From Rubellimicrobium sp. (GTDB taxonomy: Bacteria; Pseudomonadota; Alphaproteobacteria; Rhodobacterales; Rhodobacteraceae): a DNA stretch of 32,463 bases. The position numbers and the translations under genes are program-made. Location: contig JAFIEN010000007.1 of the NCBI GenBank assembly GCA_020832515.1, positions 1 to 32,463 on the forward strand. The letters are read 5' to 3'. Position 1 is the stretch's first letter; each line of letters begins with the position of its first letter. The notes beneath the pieces were generated by a model that was not told the origin of the DNA, did no database searches, and saw nothing but the letters and a program-made list of their open reading frames with translations. This document shows, piece after piece, positions 18,033 to 25,655 of the stretch.

Positions 18033-19835
18033 ATGGAACATCATATCTTGCAGAGTTGGGCTGAAAGTGCCCCCGGTCTTGTCGCCGTGGCGGCAGGCCG
18101 TGCCGCGGCGGATACGGTCATCCGCGGCGGCCGTCTGGTGAACGTCCAGAGCCGTGAGGTGCTGGACGGCTGGCAAGTTGCCATTGCAGCGGGGCGCTTC
18201 GCCTATGTCGGTCCCGACGCGTCGCATTGCATCGGGCCCGACACGCAGGTGATCGAGGCCGAGGGGCGCTACCTGATCCCGGGCCTCTGCGACGGCCACA
18301 TGCATATCGAATCAGGCATGCTGACGCCCGCCGAATTCGCCGCAGCCGTGATCCCGCATGGCACCACGACCATGTTCACCGACCCGCACGAGATTGCCAA
18401 TGTGCTGGGGCTGGAGGGCGTGCGGATGATGCATGACGAGGCGATGATGCAGCCCGTCAACATCTTTACCCAGATGCCCTCCTGCGCGCCGTCCGCCCCG
18501 GGGCTCGAGACGACGGGCTACGAGATCGGCCCCGCGGATGTGGCCGAGGCGATGACATGGCCCGGCATCATCGGCCTGGGCGAGATGATGAACTATCCCG
18601 GCGTGATCAACGGCGATCCGCAGATGCTGGCCGAGATGGCCGAGGCGATGCGGGCGGGCAAGACGGTGGGTGGGCATTATGCGTCCCCTGACCGGGGCAT
18701 CCCGTTTCACGCCTATGTCGCGGGCGGTCCGGCGGATGATCACGAAGGCACCGCCGAGGCCGATGCGATTGCCCGCGCGCGGCAGGGGATGCGGTCGATG
18801 CTGCGGCTGGGCTCTGCCTGGTACGATGTGGAAAGCCAGATCACGGCGATTACGGAAAAGGGTCTGGATCCGCGCAATTTCATCCTGTGCACAGATGATT
18901 GCCATTCGGGCACGCTGGTGAACGAGGGCCACATGAACCGCGTGGTGCGCCACGCCATCGCCTGCGGTTGCGATCCGCTGGTGGCCTTGCAGATGGCCAC
19001 GGTGAACACCGCGACTCACTTCGGGCTGGAGCGCGAGCTTGGGTCGATCGCGCCGGGTCGGCGGGCGGATGTGATCCTGACCTCGGATCTTGTGGCGTTG
19101 CCGATCGAGGTGGTGATCGCGCGCGGGCGGGTGGTGGCGCGGGATGGGCAGATCACGGTCGCCTGCCCGCATTACGACTGGCCCGAGACTGCGCGGCAGA
19201 CCGTGCGGCTGGGCAAGGTGATCGCCCCCGAGGATTTCGCCATTCCCGCGCCCGAAGGCGCCAATGCGGTCCGCGCCCGCGTGATCGGCGTGGTCGAGAA
19301 TCAGGCCCCGACAAAGGCGCTGAGCTTTGAACTGCCCGTGACCGAAGGCCGGGTGCAGGCCACCGGAGAGGTCTGCCAGATCGCGCTTGTCGAACGGCAC
19401 CGGGCGACGGGCAAGGTGGTGAACGGCTTTGTGTCGGGCTTCGGCTATACGGGCGAAATGGCCATCGCCTCGACCGTGGCGCATGACAGCCACCACATGA
19501 TCGTCGTGGGCACATCCGCCGCAATGATGGCGGCCGCCGCGAACCGGTTGGGCGAGGTGGGGGGCGGGGTCACCGTCTGGAAGGACGGGGCCGAGATCGC
19601 GCTGGTCGAACTGCCCATCGCGGGCCTGATGTCCGACAGCCCGGCGGCCGAGGTGGCGGCGAAGGCGCAGGGCATCGTGGCGGCGATGGAGGCCTGCGGC
19701 TGCACGCTCAACAACGCCTATATGCAGCATTCCCTTCTGGCGCTGGTCGTCATACCCGAGTTGCGCATCTCTGACATGGGTCTGGTCGACGTGACCCGGT
19801 TCGAGGTGACGGACCTTTTCGAGGATAATGCATGA
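18033..19835 (+). CDS. ade: adenine deaminase
   Basis: This 600-residue amidohydrolase converts adenine to hypoxanthine and ammonia; the family is close to 600 residues. Metal-site motifs are present: LIPGLCDGHMHIESG (HxH near residues 90-92), TDPHEIANVLG, DDHEGT and CTDDCHSGTLVNEGH. The C-terminal adenine-deaminase domain includes SGFGYTGEMAIASTVAHDSHH. The start at ATG 18033 is the one consistent with family length; its ribosome site is weak (AGATGG). Its last four bases overlap the AMP nucleosidase start as ATGA. The two enzymes make consecutive steps of adenylate breakdown, AMP to adenine to hypoxanthine, releasing ribose 5-phosphate and ammonia. Confidence 0.94.
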   Translation: MEHHILQSWAESAPGLVAVAAGRAAADTVIRGGRLVNVQSREVLDGWQVAIAAGRFAYVGPDASHCIGPDTQVIEAEGRYLIPGLCDGHMHIESGMLTPAEFAAAVIPHGTTTMFTDPHEIANVLGLEGVRMMHDEAMMQPVNIFTQMPSCAPSAPGLETTGYEIGPADVAEAMTWPGIIGLGEMMNYPGVINGDPQMLAEMAEAMRAGKTVGGHYASPDRGIPFHAYVAGGPADDHEGTAEADAIARARQGMRSMLRLGSAWYDVESQITAITEKGLDPRNFILCTDDCHSGTLVNEGHMNRVVRHAIACGCDPLVALQMATVNTATHFGLERELGSIAPGRRADVILTSDLVALPIEVVIARGRVVARDGQITVACPHYDWPETARQTVRLGKVIAPEDFAIPAPEGANAVRARVIGVVENQAPTKALSFELPVTEGRVQATGEVCQIALVERHRATGKVVNGFVSGFGYTGEMAIASTVAHDSHHMIVVGTSAAMMAAAANRLGEVGGGVTVWKDGAEIALVELPIAGLMSDSPAAEVAAKAQGIVAAMEACGCTLNNAYMQHSLLALVVIPELRISDMGLVDVTRFEVTDLFEDNA

Positions 19836-21316
19836 ACGCCCCCGACCCGCCACCCGAGATGCTGACGCCCGCATTGCCTGCCCCAGAGGAGTTCCGCGAT
19901 CCCCGCGCGGCCGTGCAGAGGCTGTGCGAGCTCTACGATGCCTCGGTCCGCTTCCTGACCGATCAGTTCAGCCGCACATTGCGCAATGGCCCGCCGGGCA
20001 GGCGGGTCCGGGCCTTTTATCCCGAGGTCAGGCTTGTCACCTCGAGCTTCGGGATCATCGACAGCCGCCTCTCGTTCGGCTATCTGGCCCAGCCCGGCAG
20101 CTATGCGACGACGATCACGAGGCCCGACCTGTTCGGCAATTACCTCGAACAGCAGATCGGCCTTCTGATCCAGAACCACGGTGTGCCGGTCACGATCGGT
20201 TGTTCGGACACGCCGATGCCGGTGCATTTCGCCGTGGCCAATGATGCCGCCGTCACCGTGCCACAGGACGGGGCGATGGATTTCACGCTGCGCGACGTAT
20301 TCGACGTGCCCGATCTGGCCACCACGCATGACGATATCGTCAATGGCGTGGGCTTTCGTTATCCCGACGGCGCAATGCCTCTGGCCGCCTTCACCGCCCA
20401 GCGGATCGACTATTCGCTGGCGCGGCTGGCGCATTACACGGCGACGGCGGCGGACCATTTCCAGAACCATGTCCTGTTCACCAACTACCAGTTCTACGTC
20501 GAGGAATTCGAGGCCTACGCCCGCCATGTCCTTGCCGATCCTGACAGCGGCTACACCGCCTTCGTCGGCCCCGGCAACCGGGAGATCACCGCCCCCGACG
20601 AGGCGCTGCCCGTTCCCGCGAAACTGCCGCAGATGCCGAGCTATCACCTCAAGCGCGCGGACGGGCAGGGGATCACGCTGGTCAATATCGGCGTTGGCCC
20701 GTCGAACGCCAAGACCGCGACCGACCATATCGCCGTGCTGCGGCCCCATGCGTGGCTGATGGTGGGCCATTGCGCGGGGCTGCGCAATTCGCAGCGGCTG
20801 GGGGATTTCGTGCTGGCCCATGCTTACTTGCGCGAAGACAATGTCCTTGATGCGGACCTGCCCGTCTGGGTGCCGATCCCCGCGCTGGCCGAGATCCAGA
20901 TCGCCTTGCAGGACGCCGTGGCGCAGGTGACCGAGCTTGAGGGATACGAGCTCAAGCGGATCATGCGCACGGGCACGGTCGCCACGATCGACAACCGCAA
21001 CTGGGAACTGCGCGACCAGTCCGGCCCGGTCCAGCGCCTGAGCCAGAGCCGGGCGGTGGCGCTTGACATGGAAAGCGCCACCATCGCGGCCAACGGGTTC
21101 CGCTTCCGGGTGCCCTATGGGACGCTGCTTTGCGTTTCGGACAAGCCGCTGCATGGCGAGCTGAAGTTGCCGGGCATGGCGTCGGATTTCTACAAGACGC
21201 AAGTCGGCCGTCACCTGATGATCGGTATCCGCGCGATGGAGCGTTTGCGCGAGATGCCGCTCGAGCGCATCCATTCGCGCAAGCTGCGGAGTTTCGAGGA
21301 AACCGCCTTCCTATAG
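19832..21316 (+). CDS. amn: AMP nucleosidase
   Basis: This 494-residue enzyme hydrolyses AMP to adenine and ribose 5-phosphate; the E. coli enzyme is of similar length. The N-terminal regulatory domain (about 20-180) includes PEVRLVTSSFGIIDSRLSFGY in parts such as RLVTSSFGIIDSRL and GYLAQPGSYATTITRPDLF. The C-terminal phosphorylase fold contains VGPSNAKTATDHIAVLRPH in the nucleotide site and ALDMESATIAANGFRFR followed by CVSDKPLHGE, where the catalytic aspartate lies. It is translationally coupled to adenine deaminase by a four-base overlap. The stop overlaps the convergent glutathione transferase gene by six bases, leaving no room for an intergenic terminator. Activation by ATP and inhibition by phosphate are known for the E. 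coli enzyme. Confidence 0.95.
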   Translation: MNAPDPPPEMLTPALPAPEEFRDPRAAVQRLCELYDASVRFLTDQFSRTLRNGPPGRRVRAFYPEVRLVTSSFGIIDSRLSFGYLAQPGSYATTITRPDLFGNYLEQQIGLLIQNHGVPVTIGCSDTPMPVHFAVANDAAVTVPQDGAMDFTLRDVFDVPDLATTHDDIVNGVGFRYPDGAMPLAAFTAQRIDYSLARLAHYTATAADHFQNHVLFTNYQFYVEEFEAYARHVLADPDSGYTAFVGPGNREITAPDEALPVPAKLPQMPSYHLKRADGQGITLVNIGVGPSNAKTATDHIAVLRPHAWLMVGHCAGLRNSQRLGDFVLAHAYLREDNVLDADLPVWVPIPALAEIQIALQDAVAQVTELEGYELKRIMRTGTVATIDNRNWELRDQSGPVQRLSQSRAVALDMESATIAANGFRFRVPYGTLLCVSDKPLHGELKLPGMASDFYKTQVGRHLMIGIRAMERLREMPLERIHSRKLRSFEETAFL

Positions 21317-21928
21317 GCTCAGCTCTGCGGCCAGTCTTTCATCATGGTCAAGCGCGGCGGCCGTCGAGTCGCGGTTGCCACAGCGCCTGACCCAGTCCCG
21401 GATTGCGGGATCGTCGGGCACCGCGTCGGTGAACCAATGGTAGGGCGATGCCATCAGAAGGTCGGCTGCCGTGTAGTTTTCGCCCATCAACCAGGGTGCC
21501 TTGCCCAGCGCCGTCGAAAGGCGTGCGGTCAGTTCGGGTATGCCGCGAAACGTGACGTGCAAAACCGGATGGTCGAGGCCCGCATGGGCATGGATCAGGA
21601 CCGGCTCGACCACGGATCCGTAATAGAACAGCCACGAAAGATAACGACCCCGCTGCGGATGTCCCGGGGGCACGCCAAGGCCGGCTTCCGGGAAGAGGTC
21701 GGTCAGGTAAAGCATGATGGCCGCGGATTCCCAGATATGCACCCCGTCATGGTCAAGAAGCGGCACCTTGCCCTCTGGATGCGGGTTGGCGAGATCACGT
21801 CCGCCCGATCCGTCGACGCGGGGAATGCTGACGTTGCGGATCTCGACCCGGTCGAGTGCCTTCATCGCATGAAGCAGGTCGAGGATGCGGGTCGAACGGG
21901 ACCGGGGAGAGTGGAAAAGCGTAAGCAT
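21311..21928 (-). CDS. glutathione S-transferase family protein
   Basis: This 205-residue protein has a thioredoxin-fold N-terminal domain with LFHSPRSRSTRILDLLHA at the start (glutathione site) and the cis-proline/gamma-Glu binding segment GKVPLLDHDGVHIWESAAI, given as KVPLLDHDG and WESAAI. A helical C-terminal domain ends with the typical NYTAADLLMASPYHW capping motif. It should conjugate or reduce small electrophiles with glutathione in the cytoplasm; the substrate is unknown. The start at 21928 places the first strand at the N-terminus; a longer in-frame extension runs through the divergent regulator gene and was rejected. It is divergent from a WYL-domain regulator that probably controls it. 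Confidence 0.9.
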   Translation of the reverse strand: MLTLFHSPRSRSTRILDLLHAMKALDRVEIRNVSIPRVDGSGGRDLANPHPEGKVPLLDHDGVHIWESAAIMLYLTDLFPEAGLGVPPGHPQRGRYLSWLFYYGSVVEPVLIHAHAGLDHPVLHVTFRGIPELTARLSTALGKAPWLMGENYTAADLLMASPYHWFTDAVPDDPAIRDWVRRCGNRDSTAAALDHDERLAAELSL

Positions 21929-21949
21929 GGTGCAGTTCCTGACTGGTGG

Positions 21950-22005
21950 TTGCCTGTTGCGTCGTGACCTCACTATAGTCGATCTATCCTGACAGTTTCC
22001 GTCAG
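21950..22005 (+). promoter_or_regulatory. promoter and operator candidate between gst and the WYL regulator
   Basis: TTGCCT (21950-21955), an 18-base spacer and TATAGT (21974-21979) form a plausible plus-strand promoter. Just after the expected transcription start lies the inverted repeat CTGAC-7 bases-GTCAG (21989-22005), well placed for autorepression. ACTATAGT is itself palindromic, so the same -10 could read toward gst. The regulator ATG at 22013 would then have a leader under 30 bases with no proper ribosome site. Confidence 0.42.
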
Positions 22006-22012
22006 CAGGATC

Positions 22013-22735
22013 ATGCCCCGCTCCGATCGCCTTTTTCGCCTCTTGCATCTGCTTCGGTCCCTGCCCGCCCCGGTGACGGCCATGCGGCTGGCCGACGAGA
22101 CGGAGGTATCGGTCCGGGCGATCTACCGCGACATTGCCGCCCTTCGCGCTGCCGGGGCACGGATCGAAGGCGCGGCGGGATATGGTTACGTGCTGACCGA
22201 GGATCCGGCCCTGCCGCCGCAGAGCTTTGTCCGGATCGAGATCGAGGCGCTGATGTTCGGGCTTGCCGAGGCAGGCAACTCGGGCGATGCGCAGATCGCC
22301 GAAGCGGCCGGAACGGCGCTGGCCAAGATCCTTGCCACCCTGCCCGAACGCCAGCAGCGCGAGGCGGCCCATGCCGTGCATTACGTGCACAGGCACGACC
22401 GGCGCGACGTGCCGGCGCGTGATCTTGCCATGATCCGGGAGGCCTGCTGGGAAGAGCGCGTGCTGGTCATGGACTATCGCTCGGAGCAGGGCGAACGGAC
22501 CCGGCGCGAGGTCTGGCCCTTGATGCTTGCCTACGGAGCCCAGCGGGTCAACCTGCTGGCCTGGTGCAGGTTGCGGCAGGACTGGCGGCAGTTCCGGCTG
22601 GACCGGATCGAGGCCGCAGACCCCACGGGCGAAAGCTTCAGGCCCCGCCGTGCGGGGTTGATCAAGGCTTATGTCGCAAGGCTCATCTCGCAGAACCAAG
22701 GTCGCGAGACCGGTCGTTCCGGTGCCATTCGGTGA
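22013..22735 (+). CDS. YafY family transcriptional regulator (HTH + WYL domain)
   Basis: This 240-residue regulator opens MPRSDRLFRLLHLLRSL, the usual YafY start. A winged helix-turn-helix (about 15-60) follows, with VSVRAIYRDIAALRAAGARIEG carrying the recognition region (parts VRAIYRDIAALRAAG). The WYL ligand-sensing domain lies at about 130-215, including VLVMDYRSEQGERTRREVWPL in parts MDYRSEQGE and RREVWPL, and FRLDRIEA. Relatives respond to small ligands and usually repress a divergent gene. Here that is the glutathione transferase, with an inverted repeat between them. The AGGA before ATG 22013 is only two bases away, so leaderless or weak initiation is likely. The HU gene follows after 145 bases and seems to be separate. 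Confidence 0.88.
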   Translation: MPRSDRLFRLLHLLRSLPAPVTAMRLADETEVSVRAIYRDIAALRAAGARIEGAAGYGYVLTEDPALPPQSFVRIEIEALMFGLAEAGNSGDAQIAEAAGTALAKILATLPERQQREAAHAVHYVHRHDRRDVPARDLAMIREACWEERVLVMDYRSEQGERTRREVWPLMLAYGAQRVNLLAWCRLRQDWRQFRLDRIEAADPTGESFRPRRAGLIKAYVARLISQNQGRETGRSGAIR

Positions 22736-22755
22736 CGAAATTCCGCCAAAACGGC

Positions 22756-22770
22756 TTTCCGGGACGGAAA
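22756..22770. terminator. short perfect inverted repeat after the WYL regulator
   Basis: TTTCCG-GGA-CGGAAA lies 21 bases past the regulator stop and upstream of the HU gene. The six-base arms are perfect but no T-run follows, so it is a weak terminator or a protein-binding site. Confidence 0.25.
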
Positions 22771-22880
22771 ACGTCGAAATTGCTCTTGCAAACCTTCCCG
22801 CTTCGTTGTGGACCTATCCGACATCGCGCGCGTGCGGGGGCCTGAGCCCGCCGGGGGGCGCACCGAACAGGAGACAGACA

Positions 22881-23168
22881 ATGGCCAACCAGATGACCAA
22901 GGCGCAACTCGTCGCCGCACTCGCTGACGAAACCGGCAGCGACAAGAAATCGGCGGGGGCTGCGCTGGACGCGCTGGTCACGATCATCACCCGCGAAGTG
23001 TCGAACGGCGGCGCTGTCACGCTGCCGGGCGTGGGCAAGTTCTACTGCCGCGAGCGGCCCGAGCGCATGGTGCGCAACCCGGCCACGAACGAGCAGATCA
23101 AGAAAGAGGCCGACAAGGTGGTCAAGGTGACCATCGCCAAGGCGCTCAAGGACAGTGTGAACGGCTGA
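22881..23168 (+). CDS. hup: HU family DNA-binding protein
   Basis: This 95-residue nucleoid protein has the HU/IHF fold: the N-terminal helices MTKAQLVAALADETGSDKK (parts KAQLVAALADETG), the strand VTLPGVGKFYCRERPER, and the DNA-minor-groove arm MVRNPATNEQIKKEA with the conserved RNP. A basic C-terminal helix (KVTIAKALKDSV) ends the protein. It bends and compacts DNA non-specifically as a dimer. AGGAG at 22869-22873, seven bases before ATG 22881, is a strong ribosome site, as expected for an abundant protein. A longer in-frame extension back to 22671 lies within the upstream regulator and was rejected. A strong terminator follows directly. Confidence 0.94.
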   Translation: MANQMTKAQLVAALADETGSDKKSAGAALDALVTIITREVSNGGAVTLPGVGKFYCRERPERMVRNPATNEQIKKEADKVVKVTIAKALKDSVNG

Positions 23169-23194
23169 GGCCGACCCTGGAATGGCGAACAGGA

Positions 23195-23222
23195 AGAGCC
23201 GCCCTTGGGCGGCTCTTTGCTT
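23195..23222 (+). terminator. intrinsic terminator of the HU gene
   Basis: AGAGCCGCCC (23195-23204) and GGGCGGCTCT (23207-23216) are perfect ten-base complements with almost no loop. They are followed by TTTGCTT, 26 bases after the HU stop. The convergent EamA gene ends ten bases later, so it may act on both strands. Confidence 0.82.
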
Positions 23223-23231
23223 GACCGGCGG

Positions 23232-24149
23232 TCAGGTCGCCGAACGCCTGAGCACCGTTGCGACTGCGCCAAGGATCAACACGGCGCCGACAAGCTGAGT
23301 TGCCTTCATGCTTTCCCCCAGAAACAGCATGCCACCTGCGACGCCAAAGATCGGCGTCAGCGTCAGGAACAGCCCTGCCGTCGTGACGGGCAAATGGCGC
23401 AGGGCAACAAGATACAGCCAGAACGCGAGGGCGTACTGGATAAGACCCGAACCCACCGCAAGCACCAGCATCTCGCGGGGCGGCATCCCCGGCAGGCGTT
23501 CAAATCCGGAGACAAGCGCCAGCGCAAGCACCGATATCGCAACACCCAGACCGACGCTTTGCTGAAGTGCGGTCAGCACCAGCGGCGCGTTGTCCGTGAC
23601 AAGCCGGCTTGACACGACGACATAGACCGCCGCCAAGGCCGTTCCGAGAAGCACCAGCGCGTCCCCCCGCATGTCACCATCGCCCAGCCCCGACAGGTCG
23701 GGCAGGGACAGCAGGCAAACCCCGAGAAAGGCCGCAATGAGCGCCGCCGCCACGCGGGCATCGGGACGCAGCCCGAATGCGATCCATACGAGAAGAACGA
23801 CGAAGACCGGCTCCATCGCCGCCACGACCGAGGCATTTCCCGCTGTGGTCAGCGCCAGTCCCGGCACGCCCACCGCATAGGCAAGCCCCGGTTCGAAAAC
23901 CCCGGAAGAGGCTGCGCGCATCGCCGGTCGGACAGGCCCCACCCGCAGCCGCAGGAGGCGGACCGCAGCCCAGAGGGCCGTGACACTTGCCGAAAGCTGG
24001 ATTGCAAGCAGCGTGAACGGAGGAAAGACCTCGAGCGCCCCCTTGGTCATGACCGTGGCCCCGCCCCAGCACGCCGCCGACCCGACCATCGCCGCGACAG
24101 GGAGCGCCCGGTCGCGCCATGTCCCCTGTATCCTGGCAGTCTCGGTCAT
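23232..24149 (-). CDS. EamA (DMT) family transporter
   Basis: This 305-residue inner-membrane protein has about ten hydrophobic helices arranged as two EamA repeats. The first starts with AMVGSAACWGGATVMTKGAL and the second with GDALVLLGTALAAVYVVVSS. Ends of repeats show VVAAMEPVFVVLLVWIAFG and LTPIFGVAGGMLFLGESM, the typical proline-containing helices. Such proteins export metabolites, amino acids or drugs. ATG 24149 overlaps the marR stop as ATGA, so the regulator and transporter are expressed together and the transporter's substrate may be the regulator's ligand. An in-frame extension inside marR was rejected. The substrate cannot be deduced. Confidence 0.88.
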   Translation of the reverse strand: MTETARIQGTWRDRALPVAAMVGSAACWGGATVMTKGALEVFPPFTLLAIQLSASVTALWAAVRLLRLRVGPVRPAMRAASSGVFEPGLAYAVGVPGLALTTAGNASVVAAMEPVFVVLLVWIAFGLRPDARVAAALIAAFLGVCLLSLPDLSGLGDGDMRGDALVLLGTALAAVYVVVSSRLVTDNAPLVLTALQQSVGLGVAISVLALALVSGFERLPGMPPREMLVLAVGSGLIQYALAFWLYLVALRHLPVTTAGLFLTLTPIFGVAGGMLFLGESMKATQLVGAVLILGAVATVLRRSAT

Positions 24150-24655
24150 GACAGCGCGATCGCCCGCCGCTCGACCGGGCAATCTTCGCCACCGCAGGCC
24201 TTCTCGTCGCAGAGGCGGCACATGTGGTCGGCAATCGCGCGGCTTGTTGTCAGGCGCTCCAGAATGCCGGCCACGCCCCGGGCGAAGGCCTCACGTTCCG
24301 GACCTGCGAGGCCCCCGATGGCGCGCCCGAGGACCGTGGCCCGCGCCGCCATCAGGCGCGTGCGTATGGCCTCGCCCTGTGCCGTCAGACCGACCCTGAC
24401 CGACCGCCGGTCATTGGCCGGTTCCCGCAGCACAAGACCCCGTCGGCCAAGATCGTCCACCAGCCGCACCGTGGCCGAATGTGTCAGCCCCACGATCGCC
24501 GCAAGCTCTGCGATCGACAGCCGGGGCGTTTCGCCGATCGTGACGACCGCCGCTGCCGCGCTTGCGCGCAGACCGGACACTGCCTCCATCTCTTGAAACT
24601 GCGCGTCCGTCACGGCAAGCGCGAGAGCCCCCAGAAGGTTTGTGACCTGATCCAT
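24146..24655 (-). CDS. MarR family transcriptional regulator with C-terminal cysteine cluster
   Basis: This 169-residue winged-helix regulator has the MarR core: LSIAELAAIVGLTHSATVRLVDDLGRRGLVLRE (about 47-79, in parts IAELAAIVGLTHSATVRL and LGRRGLVLRE), then the wing ANDRRSVRVGLTAQG. The C-terminus carries C146-x2-C149-x4-C154-x4-C159, which could bind zinc or sense redox or metal stress. I recall similar tails in related MarR proteins but cannot cite one. It is coupled to the EamA gene downstream and divergent from a second EamA gene at 24777, so one regulator may control two exporters. An AT-rich repeated site lies just upstream of its start. Confidence 0.87.
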   Translation of the reverse strand: MDQVTNLLGALALAVTDAQFQEMEAVSGLRASAAAAVVTIGETPRLSIAELAAIVGLTHSATVRLVDDLGRRGLVLREPANDRRSVRVGLTAQGEAIRTRLMAARATVLGRAIGGLAGPEREAFARGVAGILERLTTSRAIADHMCRLCDEKACGGEDCPVERRAIALS

Positions 24656-24673
24656 GCGGAAATCTCCATTAAG

Positions 24674-24691
24674 ATGTATGTATCATGCATG
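24674..24691. promoter_or_regulatory. AT-rich repeated motif in the marR/EamA divergent region
   Basis: ATGTATG (24674-24680) and ATGCATG (24685-24691) are near-identical direct repeats separated by TATC, and ATGCAT is itself palindromic. The site lies 19 bases upstream of marR in an otherwise GC-rich region and suits an autoregulatory operator. TTGACG at 24717-24722 could be a -35 for the plus-strand EamA gene, although no good -10 follows. Confidence 0.35.
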
Positions 24692-24776
24692 TAAATCCTG
24701 GATCCGCAAGACTGTGTTGACGCTGCCGGTTCGAGGCGCTAGCCGCCTTTTGGTCCGGACCAGGGAGGGGCACGCC

Positions 24777-25649
24777 ATGGACATCCGCGCGATCGCCCTG
24801 GGGCTTGCCTTTGCGGTGATGTGGTCCTCGGCCTTCGCGAGTGCCCGGATCATCGTTACCCACGCCCCGCCGATGACGGCGCTGTCCCTGCGGTTCCTGA
24901 TCTCGGGCCTGATCGGCATCGGGATCGCCCTTGCACTGGGCCAGACGGCACGGCTGGACGCGCGGCAATGGCGCGGGGTGGTGATCTTCGGGATTTGCCA
25001 GAACGCGCTCTACCTCGGCCTCAACTTCATCGCGATGCAATGGGTCGAGGCGTCGCTGGCCGCGATCATCGCCTCGACCATGCCGCTTCTGGTGGCGCTG
25101 TTCGGCTGGGCGATCCTGCGTGACCGGTTGCCGTGGCTGGCGGTGGCGGGCCTTGTGGCGGGGTTCGCGGGGGTGACGCTGATCATGGGCGCAAGGCTGC
25201 AGGGCGGGGTCGACCTTGCCGGGGTGGCGCTTTGTGTTCTGGGGGTTCTTGCGCTGACGGCGGCGACGCTGGCGGTGAAGGGGGCTTCGGCCGGTGGCAA
25301 CCTTCTGATGATCGTCGGGCTGCAGATGCTGGTCGGCGCAGCGATCCTGGCCGTCCCGGCCATCGCCTTCGAGACCCTGGAGGTGGACTGGACCCCGGCG
25401 CTGGTCCTGGCCTTCGGTTATACGACACTGGTGCCCGGTCTGCTTGCAACCTGGGTCTGGTTCCTGCTGGTGGGCCGGATCGGCGCGGTCCGGGCCGCGA
25501 CCTTTCACTTCCTCAACCCGTTCTTCGGCGTCGCCATCGCCGCCGTCCTTCTGGGCGAACGGCTGGGGCTGCTGGACGTGCTGGGTGTCGTGGTGATCGC
25601 TGCCGGGATCCTTGCGGTGCAGCTGGCCCGGCAACAGGGCCGGGCCTGA
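24777..25649 (+). CDS. EamA (DMT) family transporter
   Basis: This 290-residue membrane protein has ten predicted helices in two EamA repeats. It begins MDIRAIALGLAFAVMWSSAFASARI, the common start of the family (parts LGLAFAVMWSSAFASARI), with QWVEASLAAIIASTMPLLVALFGW closing the first repeat (parts ASLAAIIASTMPLLVALFGW) and FHFLNPFFGVAIAAVLLGE in the second. It is probably an exporter of small metabolites. ATG 24777 was taken over upstream in-frame starts because the first helix begins right after it. It diverges from the marR-EamA pair, which suggests shared control. Its stop is six bases from the convergent carboxypeptidase stop. The substrate is unknown. Confidence 0.88.
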   Translation: MDIRAIALGLAFAVMWSSAFASARIIVTHAPPMTALSLRFLISGLIGIGIALALGQTARLDARQWRGVVIFGICQNALYLGLNFIAMQWVEASLAAIIASTMPLLVALFGWAILRDRLPWLAVAGLVAGFAGVTLIMGARLQGGVDLAGVALCVLGVLALTAATLAVKGASAGGNLLMIVGLQMLVGAAILAVPAIAFETLEVDWTPALVLAFGYTTLVPGLLATWVWFLLVGRIGAVRAATFHFLNPFFGVAIAAVLLGERLGLLDVLGVVVIAAGILAVQLARQQGRA

Positions 25650-25655
25650 GAAAGC

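Noticed and set aside
18312-19874. Minus-strand frame of about 520 codons opposite adenine deaminase
   Set aside because: His/Arg-rich with no domain; adenine deaminase motifs are intact on the plus strand.
22741-22880. Heat-shock (RpoH-type) promoter for the HU gene at CTTGCAAA
   Set aside because: No matching -10 at the right distance, so only a generic promoter can be assumed.
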